Origin: Actinomycetota bacterium
Lineage (GTDB): Bacteria; Actinomycetota; Actinomycetes; Actinomycetales; Microbacteriaceae
Assembly (NCBI GenBank): GCA_947450345.1
Contig: CANFVD010000013.1
Location: 1-37,619 of the forward strand
DNA length: 37,619 nucleotides
Direction: 5' to 3'
In this document: positions 32,822 to 37,619 of the stretch, in pieces
Position numbering within the stretch: position 1 is the first letter of the stretch
Layout: each line of letters starts with the position of its first letter
Position numbers and translations under genes: made by a program
The notes under the pieces: generated by a model
Database searches by the model: none
What the model was told of the DNA's origin: nothing
Seen by the model: only the letters and a program-made list of their open reading frames with translations

Positions 32822-33616
32822 ATGCCCATCGAAATGACTGGCAAGAACGTAATCGTTACCGGTGCCGGCGGAGGGATTGGTCGCGCTACGTGTCTCAAGC
32901 TCGCCGAGTCCGGCGCCAATCTCGTGCTCGTTGACCGCGACGAGAAGCTCGTGACCGCCACCAAGGATGCCGTCGACAAGTTGGGCGTCAAGTCCATCGT
33001 GGTCATCGCCGACGTGACGAGCGAGAAGGATGTCAAGAACTACGTGGACCAGGCCGTCAGCGCCTTCGGCACCATCGACGGCTTCTTCAACAACGCCGGC
33101 ATCGAGGGCGTGCTCTCCCCCACGGCCGAAGTGAGCTTCGAAGACTGGAGCCGCGTCATCAACGTGAACCTGCACGGTGTCTTCCTCGGTATGAGCCACG
33201 TGCTGCCCGTGATGCGCAAGCAGGGTTCGGGCGCCGTCGTGTGCACGGGCTCGATTGCCTCGTCGCTGGGACTGCCCATGACCGTCGCTTACAACGCGGC
33301 CAAGCACGGCGTTGCCGGAATCGTTCGCACGGCATCCACCGAGGAAGCGGCAGCGGGCATCCGCGTCAACGCCGTTGCCCCGGGCTTCATCAACACGCGC
33401 ATGTTCCAGGACATTGCCGTTACCCTCCTGCCCGAGATGGAAAAGAAAGAAGCCGCCAAGACAGCCGGAAGTTCCGCTCCCATTGGTCGCCTCGGCGAAC
33501 CCGAGGAAGTGGCCAACGTCGTGCGCTTCCTACTCAGTGACGACGCCAGTTTCGTCACCGGATCCGTATACGCGGTGGACGGCGGCGTGACCGCCACCTA
33601 CGCCACCGGCAGCTAG
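32822..33616 (+). CDS. SDR-family oxidoreductase
   Basis: This 264-residue SDR has TGAGGGIG for cofactor binding, FNNAG, the catalytic Ser in TGSIASS, and YNAAK. Asp in VLVDRDEK after the second strand suggests NAD rather than NADP preference. The start follows AGAGGA, 57 bases after the BVMO-like gene, so they probably form an operon. A role as alcohol dehydrogenase feeding or following the monooxygenase is likely but not proven. Confidence 0.9.
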   Translation: MPIEMTGKNVIVTGAGGGIGRATCLKLAESGANLVLVDRDEKLVTATKDAVDKLGVKSIVVIADVTSEKDVKNYVDQAVSAFGTIDGFFNNAGIEGVLSPTAEVSFEDWSRVINVNLHGVFLGMSHVLPVMRKQGSGAVVCTGSIASSLGLPMTVAYNAAKHGVAGIVRTASTEEAAAGIRVNAVAPGFINTRMFQDIAVTLLPEMEKKEAAKTAGSSAPIGRLGEPEEVANVVRFLLSDDASFVTGSVYAVDGGVTATYATGS

Positions 33617-33667
33617 TCGAACCGACGCATTTCACGTTCACCAACTCACACTCATAAGGAGAAACAC

Positions 33668-34453
33668 ATGTCTGCACCAGTTACCGTCATCACGGGAGGT
33701 GGCACCGGCGTTGGTGCCGCCCTCGCTCGTATCCTCACCGAGCGTGGCCACCAGGTGGTCATCGCCGGTCGACGCAAAGAACCCCTCGAGGCAGTGGGCG
33801 CTGAGACCGGCGCGACCGTCGTCGTTGGCGACGTGTCCAGCGAAAAGGGCGCCAAGGGTCTGATCGATGCCGCGGTCAAGGCCTACGGCAAGATCGACAA
33901 CCTCGTGCTCAACGCGGGAATCGTCATCAACGGCAAGGTCACCGACATGCCGCTGTCGGACTGGCAGTCGACGGTTGACATCAACCTCACGGCCAACTTC
34001 CTGCTGGCCAAATTCGGACTGCCCGAGCTGGTCAAGACCAAGGGGAACCTCGTGGGCGTGAGCTCGATTGCCTCCCTGCGCAGTGGATGGGGCATGGCTG
34101 CCTACGCCGCGTCGAAGGCCGCCTTCACCACGCTCGTGCAGAACATCGCCTACGACTACGCCAAAGAGGGCGTACGCGCGAACGTGATCTGCCCGGGCTG
34201 GATTCTCACGGAGATGGCCGAGCAGGAATTTGCCGAGGCTGCCAAGACAAAGAACACGACGGTCGATGCCATCTTCCGCGATCTCCTCAAGTTCGTTCCT
34301 CAGGGTCGCGCGTCATCCCCCGATGAGCAGGCCAAGCCCATCGCCTGGTTGCTCAGCGATGAGGCGTCCTACGTCAACGGTGCGGTTCTCGTCGTTGACG
34401 GTGGAACCACCATCGTCGACGCCGGCATGCTCAACCTGCACACCGAGGCGTAA
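33668..34453 (+). CDS. SDR-family oxidoreductase
   Basis: This 261-residue SDR has TGGGTGVG near the N-terminus, VLNAGI, SSIASLRSG with the catalytic Ser, and YAASK. A strong AAGGAG precedes its ATG. VIAGRRKEP after the second strand carries arginines in the position that favours NADP. With the neighbouring NAD-type SDR, this suggests the pair could have opposite cofactor preference; that is inference. It lies 51 bases after the previous SDR and 18 bases before the TetR gene, in one operon. Confidence 0.9.
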   Translation: MSAPVTVITGGGTGVGAALARILTERGHQVVIAGRRKEPLEAVGAETGATVVVGDVSSEKGAKGLIDAAVKAYGKIDNLVLNAGIVINGKVTDMPLSDWQSTVDINLTANFLLAKFGLPELVKTKGNLVGVSSIASLRSGWGMAAYAASKAAFTTLVQNIAYDYAKEGVRANVICPGWILTEMAEQEFAEAAKTKNTTVDAIFRDLLKFVPQGRASSPDEQAKPIAWLLSDEASYVNGAVLVVDGGTTIVDAGMLNLHTEA

Positions 34454-34471
34454 TTCGGCCAGACTGTGCCC

Positions 34472-35065
34472 ATGGCGCAATCATCAAGCAAGCGCGGCCC
34501 GGGCGATGGCTCGGGCCGCGACGCTTTGATTCACGCAACGATTTCTGTCGTGGCAGCCAAGGGGCTCCGCGGTCTCACGTTCCGCGCGGTGGCCGAGGCA
34601 GCCGGGGTCAACAACTCCCTGATAGCCCACTACTTTGGCAGTCGCGACGCGCTCATCGAGGCGGCCTTCGATCAGGCCGTCCATGAGTCGATTGACATCT
34701 CGCACCTCGACGAGTTCCCCGACAGCAGAGAAGGCTTTATCGACTCTCTGGGAGCCATGCTCGCGGCCAACGCCGACCGGGAAATCTTTGTCTACGAGAT
34801 GGTTCTCGCGGCCCGCCGGCGACCCGAGATTGCCGAACGCGTTACGCGCCTCTACGACGACTACGTCACGACCCTGTCCGAGTCGCTGCGGCGGGCGCTG
34901 GGAGACTCCTTCTCCGAGGAACGCGCTCGCTACGCGTTCGCCGCGCTCGACGGTCTCGTCCTTCAGCGCCTGGCGGGAGTGCCGCTCGAAACCATCCGAC
35001 GCACGCTCGGCGCGTTGTGGGACGACGTGATGTCCTATGCCGGAAACGACGACCGCGCGCTGTAG
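34472..35065 (+). CDS. TetR-family transcriptional regulator
   Basis: This 197-residue regulator has the N-terminal TetR helix-turn-helix FRAVAEAAGVNNSLIAHYFG, then a variable ligand-binding domain. It closes the BVMO-SDR-SDR operon, so it probably controls it, and the ligand may be a pathway compound. The ATG at 34472 has no clear ribosome-binding site; a GTG at 34466 is an alternative. Its last 31 bases overlap the 3' end of the convergent SDR gene. Confidence 0.9.
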   Translation: MAQSSSKRGPGDGSGRDALIHATISVVAAKGLRGLTFRAVAEAAGVNNSLIAHYFGSRDALIEAAFDQAVHESIDISHLDEFPDSREGFIDSLGAMLAANADREIFVYEMVLAARRRPEIAERVTRLYDDYVTTLSESLRRALGDSFSEERARYAFAALDGLVLQRLAGVPLETIRRTLGALWDDVMSYAGNDDRAL

Positions 35066-35799
35066 CCGAAGTCCATGAGGAGCGTGTGCCCGTTGACGCC
35101 GCTGGATGCGCTCGATGACAGGTAGAGAACTCCGCGAGCCACATCGTCGGCGCTGAGCACCGGGAAGTCAACGCCGACAAAGCCTTCGTCACCAATCCCG
35201 AGGTCGGCGCGCGACATGGGGGTATCCACAATCGAGGGGCTGACGGTATTGACGCGGATGCCCTGAGGCTCCCACTCCACGGCGAGCGAGCGCGCCATGT
35301 GCACAATGGCCGCCTTGGACGCGTTGTAGACGACCATGTCGGGCGAGGCCACGAAGGCCGAGTCGCTGCCGATCATGACAAACGTGGGGAGCGTTGCCTG
35401 AGCCAGCAGCGGTTGGGCTGTTCTCGCCACAAGAAACGCGCCCACCACATTGATGTCAATGGTCTGACGAATTTCGTCGACGCTCACGTCCGCCAGCGAT
35501 CGACCCACCGGACCAGAGACTGCCGCACAGTGCACGACGGAATCGACTCCGCCCAACTGGTCAGCCAAACTCGCGAAGGCACTCTCGAGTGCCTCGGCGT
35601 CGGTCACATCGGCTGTGGCCGTGGCAAATTCGAAGCCCTGCTCGGCGGCGAGTTCGCAGGTGCGTTTCATGCCGTCAACATCCCTGCTGAAGATGCCCAC
35701 TTGGGCACCCTCGGCGGCAAACGCCAGCGCGCTGGCGCGGCCGATGCCGGAACTGCCACCGGTAATGATGACGCGGCGGTCGGTGAGAGTGAGGTCCAC
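35035..35799 (-). CDS. SDR-family oxidoreductase
   Basis: This 254-residue SDR has TGGSSGIG, VVHCAAVSG in place of the usual NNAG, IGSDSA with the catalytic Ser, and YNASK. The start is GTG at 35799 because AAAGGAG lies 5 bases upstream; the longer reading adds 17 residues with no family similarity. Its 3' end overlaps the convergent TetR gene by 31 bases. Four imperfect direct repeats lie just upstream at 35843-35914, which may hold its regulator sites. Confidence 0.88.
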   Translation of the reverse strand: MDLTLTDRRVIITGGSSGIGRASALAFAAEGAQVGIFSRDVDGMKRTCELAAEQGFEFATATADVTDAEALESAFASLADQLGGVDSVVHCAAVSGPVGRSLADVSVDEIRQTIDINVVGAFLVARTAQPLLAQATLPTFVMIGSDSAFVASPDMVVYNASKAAIVHMARSLAVEWEPQGIRVNTVSPSIVDTPMSRADLGIGDEGFVGVDFPVLSADDVARGVLYLSSSASSGVNGHTLLMDFGYSARSSFPA

Positions 35800-35842
35800 G
35801 GTGACTCCTTTTTGTCGGTTCTCATTCTTGCGTGATTTCGAA

Positions 35843-35914
35843 AAGCTCAATCAACGGGGACAAGCTCCATCAACGAGAAAAAGTTCAATCCGCGCGCACA
35901 AGGTTAATCACAGA
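35843..35914. repeat. Four imperfect 14-bp direct repeats at 19-20 bp spacing
   Basis: The units are AAGCTCAATCAACG (35843), AAGCTCCATCAACG (35862), AAGTTCAATCCGCG (35882) and AAGGTTAATCACAG (35901). Unit starts are 19, 20 and 19 bases apart, about two helical turns, so all face the same side of the DNA. The array begins 44 bases upstream of the minus-strand SDR start. It may be a cooperative binding array for a regulator. Confidence 0.5.
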
Positions 35915-35917
35915 GAA

Positions 35918-35956
35918 ATGACGTGTGCCCCCGGTTCCCCAGGGGCACACGTCATT
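35918..35956 (-). terminator. Terminator of the APC permease gene
   Basis: AATGACGTGTGCCCC at 35918-35932 pairs perfectly with GGGGCACACGTCATT at 35942-35956, giving a 15-base stem and nine-base loop. It begins 11 bases past the permease stop on the minus strand. Confidence 0.88.
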
Positions 35957-35967
35957 GTGGCTGCGAA

Positions 35968-37506
35968 CTAAATGCCGCGGGGCGCCTCGCCCAATCCGCC
36001 GGCGGCGTGGTCCTCGGCGATGCCGTGACCAATCTGCGCGTACGTCTTGGGGCGGCGGGCCTTGAGCACCAGACCGTAGATGAGCCCGATGATGCCGGGC
36101 ACAATCACAATGAGGGGCAGAATAAACGTGGTCGCCGTGACCGGTGCCGTGGGGTCACTCGTGAGCAGAACGTTGAAGTTCGCCACGATCAGCACAAAGA
36201 CACCGAGGAGTGCCAGGGCGGCAATCAGAGGTGCGATAACCCGGGACCAGACGTTGACACCACGCTTGTCTTTGGCAAAGTAGCCAATGACTGCGATAGA
36301 CACCAACGCCATCAGAAGCACGAGTCCCAGCGCACCGGTGTTTGTCAACCAGTTGAACATGGTGAGAAGCGGGAAGACGTTGAGGTTAATTCCCTCACCC
36401 AGACCGTCCGGAACGATGTAGGCGCCACCAGTGGTTGCCTCACCGATGATGAAGCCCACCACCACGAGCACGGCGATGACCGACTGCACGAGCGAGCCCG
36501 CCCAGGGCGCGCCGCCCTTCGAGACCTTGGCCAAGCCGCGGGGCAGGATGCGCTCGCGTCCCAACGAGAAGTTGTAACGAGCAACGGCGTTGTGGAAGCT
36601 CACCAGCGAGGCGAAGAGGCTTGTGATGAACAGCAGCGACGCGATGTCGGAAATGATCACACCTGCCTGTGCGCCGAGGAGACCGAAGAAGTAGGGCGGA
36701 CCAGCGACAGCGTCGGTCGTGACGGTGGCGCCGCCGGCCGAGATCATGGCCCACGACGAAATGGCGTAGAACACACCAATCACGATGACGGCCAAGTAGG
36801 TGGCACGGGCCACCGTCGTCTTAGGGTTCTTTGACTCTTCGCCGTAGAGAGCGCCCGACTCAAATCCCATGAAGGCTGCCACGCCGAAGGCGAGGATTGC
36901 ACCCGCGGCCGGACCCCAGAAGTCAGTTCCGACGAGTGGTGCTGCTGAGACACCTTCGGGGGCAACGATGAACGACGTCACGTCAAAGATGATGACCACG
37001 AGGAACTCGAGGGCCACGAGAACTCCCAGAACCTTTACCGAGAAGTCGATGCGGTTCATACCGAGGGCGCCCACGATGATGATGAAGACGAACACCCAGA
37101 GCCACCACGGCGTGACGACGCCAAAGCGGCCCGCCAACTCGGTGGAGATTTGGAAGCCCAACAGGCCCGCGATACCGACCTGCATCATGTTGTAAGCAAC
37201 GAGCGCAATGAGCGAGGACCCCACACCTAGGGCGCGACTCGCACCCTGCGAGATGTAGGCGTAGAAAGCGCCAGCGTTTGTGACGAATCGGCTCATGGCC
37301 GCGTATCCCACGGCGAAGATGACGAGTGCCACGGTCAAGAGGATGTAGCCGAACGGAATCGCCGTCGATCCGGTCACGGCGAGCGCCGTGGTAACGCCAC
37401 CGGCGACCACGGTGAGCGGCGCAGAAGCTGCGACCACGAGGAAGGCGACGGCAAGGACGCCTAGTTTCTTTTTGCCGCCAAGGCGGGGTGTGGCTGTATT
37501 ACTCAC
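35968..37506 (-). CDS. APC-family amino acid/amine permease
   Basis: This 512-residue membrane protein has about twelve hydrophobic segments and fits the amino acid-polyamine-organocation (APC) superfamily. AAGGVTTA-like and GAFYAYISQGASRALG segments in helices 1-3 match family patterns, and GFESGALYGEESKNP is typical of the loop after helix 6. It would import an amino acid, amine or related compound using an ion gradient. The start is GTG at 37506 with AAAGGAG. It is a single-gene unit bounded by its own terminator. A palindrome and paired direct repeats lie upstream. The substrate is not known. Confidence 0.9.
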   Translation of the reverse strand: MSNTATPRLGGKKKLGVLAVAFLVVAASAPLTVVAGGVTTALAVTGSTAIPFGYILLTVALVIFAVGYAAMSRFVTNAGAFYAYISQGASRALGVGSSLIALVAYNMMQVGIAGLLGFQISTELAGRFGVVTPWWLWVFVFIIIVGALGMNRIDFSVKVLGVLVALEFLVVIIFDVTSFIVAPEGVSAAPLVGTDFWGPAAGAILAFGVAAFMGFESGALYGEESKNPKTTVARATYLAVIVIGVFYAISSWAMISAGGATVTTDAVAGPPYFFGLLGAQAGVIISDIASLLFITSLFASLVSFHNAVARYNFSLGRERILPRGLAKVSKGGAPWAGSLVQSVIAVLVVVGFIIGEATTGGAYIVPDGLGEGINLNVFPLLTMFNWLTNTGALGLVLLMALVSIAVIGYFAKDKRGVNVWSRVIAPLIAALALLGVFVLIVANFNVLLTSDPTAPVTATTFILPLIVIVPGIIGLIYGLVLKARRPKTYAQIGHGIAEDHAAGGLGEAPRGI

Positions 37507-37552
37507 GGGCAGTTCTCCTTTGAACGGTGAAACCTGAATAGAAGGAACACTA

Positions 37553-37588
37553 TGGCACTTTCGTGGTGTGACTCAGATTGGCACTTTC
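37553..37588. repeat. Paired TGGCACTTTC direct repeats upstream of the permease
   Basis: TGGCACTTTC occurs at 37553-37562 and again at 37579-37588, 26 bases apart. GTGACTCA lies between them at 37568-37575. The position, 47-82 bases upstream of the permease start, suggests regulatory sites. Confidence 0.5.
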
Positions 37589-37597
37589 CGGGACTAT

Positions 37598-37611
37598 TAA
37601 GCAAGTGCTTA
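37598..37611. promoter_or_regulatory. Palindrome TAAGCA-AG-TGCTTA, candidate operator
   Basis: A perfect 6-base inverted repeat with a two-base centre lies about 92 bases upstream of the permease start, near the window edge. Its form resembles TetR-type operators, but no regulator can be assigned. The gene to the right, outside the window, could also use it. Confidence 0.5.
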
Positions 37612-37619
37612 GATAGACG

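Noticed and set aside
35843-35914. CRISPR array
   Set aside because: Units are only 14 bases, diverge from each other, and are separated by 5-6 bases; no cas gene is present.
35923-36834. Plus-strand frame of 303 codons opposite the permease
   Set aside because: It is rich in charged residues because it is antisense to membrane helices; no domain or ribosome-binding site was seen.

Overview
The window looks like chromosomal DNA from a high-GC Gram-positive bacterium, probably an actinobacterium of the Microbacteriaceae type. This is an inference. The grounds are GC-rich codon use, frequent GTG starts and ATGA/TAATG stop-start overlaps, a mycoredoxin-like glutaredoxin, an LPxTG wall-anchored protein, a likely leaderless trpS, and terminators that are mostly strong hairpins without long T-tracts. 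No rRNA, tRNA, insertion sequence, phage gene or CRISPR array was seen.

Layout. (1) 1-5533: a lipoprotein sugar-type ABC binding protein on the minus strand, divergent from an alpha/beta hydrolase, a Baeyer-Villiger monooxygenase (BVMO), an SDR oxidoreductase and a small glutaredoxin. (2) 5538-9495: housekeeping genes (YihY/BrkB membrane protein, exonuclease III, trpS) with an LPxTG surface protein that has a structured leader. (3) 9637-15631: an FMN riboswitch and the riboflavin operon ribD-ribE-ribBA-ribH, followed closely by a small membrane protein and an ABC exporter. (4) 15661-23580: a second catabolic island. On the minus strand are an SDR, a cyclase-family hydrolase, an alpha/beta hydrolase, a BVMO-like flavoprotein, a succinate-semialdehyde-type dehydrogenase and a thioesterase. 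Divergent from these are an IclR regulator and another SDR, and two copies of AGTCCA-N5-TGGACT lie in the divergent promoter. (5) 23698-28433: a branched-chain-amino-acid-type ABC importer with a fused permease-ATPase. (6) 28762-35799: an AraC regulator, a zinc alcohol dehydrogenase, a third BVMO-like flavoprotein, three SDRs and a TetR regulator. (7) 35968-37506: an APC-family permease.

Taken together the accessory genes read as a degradation pathway for an alicyclic or terpenoid alcohol/ketone. SDR or zinc alcohol dehydrogenases would make a ketone, the BVMOs would insert oxygen to give a lactone or ester, the alpha/beta hydrolases (and perhaps the cyclase-family enzyme) would open it, and the aldehyde dehydrogenase would oxidise the resulting semialdehyde. 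The ABC and APC systems would handle uptake. The riboflavin operon on the same segment supplies the FAD precursor these enzymes need, but this may be coincidence. The substrate cannot be read from the sequence. The features that most deserve a second look are the three BVMO-like proteins, two of which have altered signature motifs, the paired IclR-type operators, and several structured or repeated non-coding elements.
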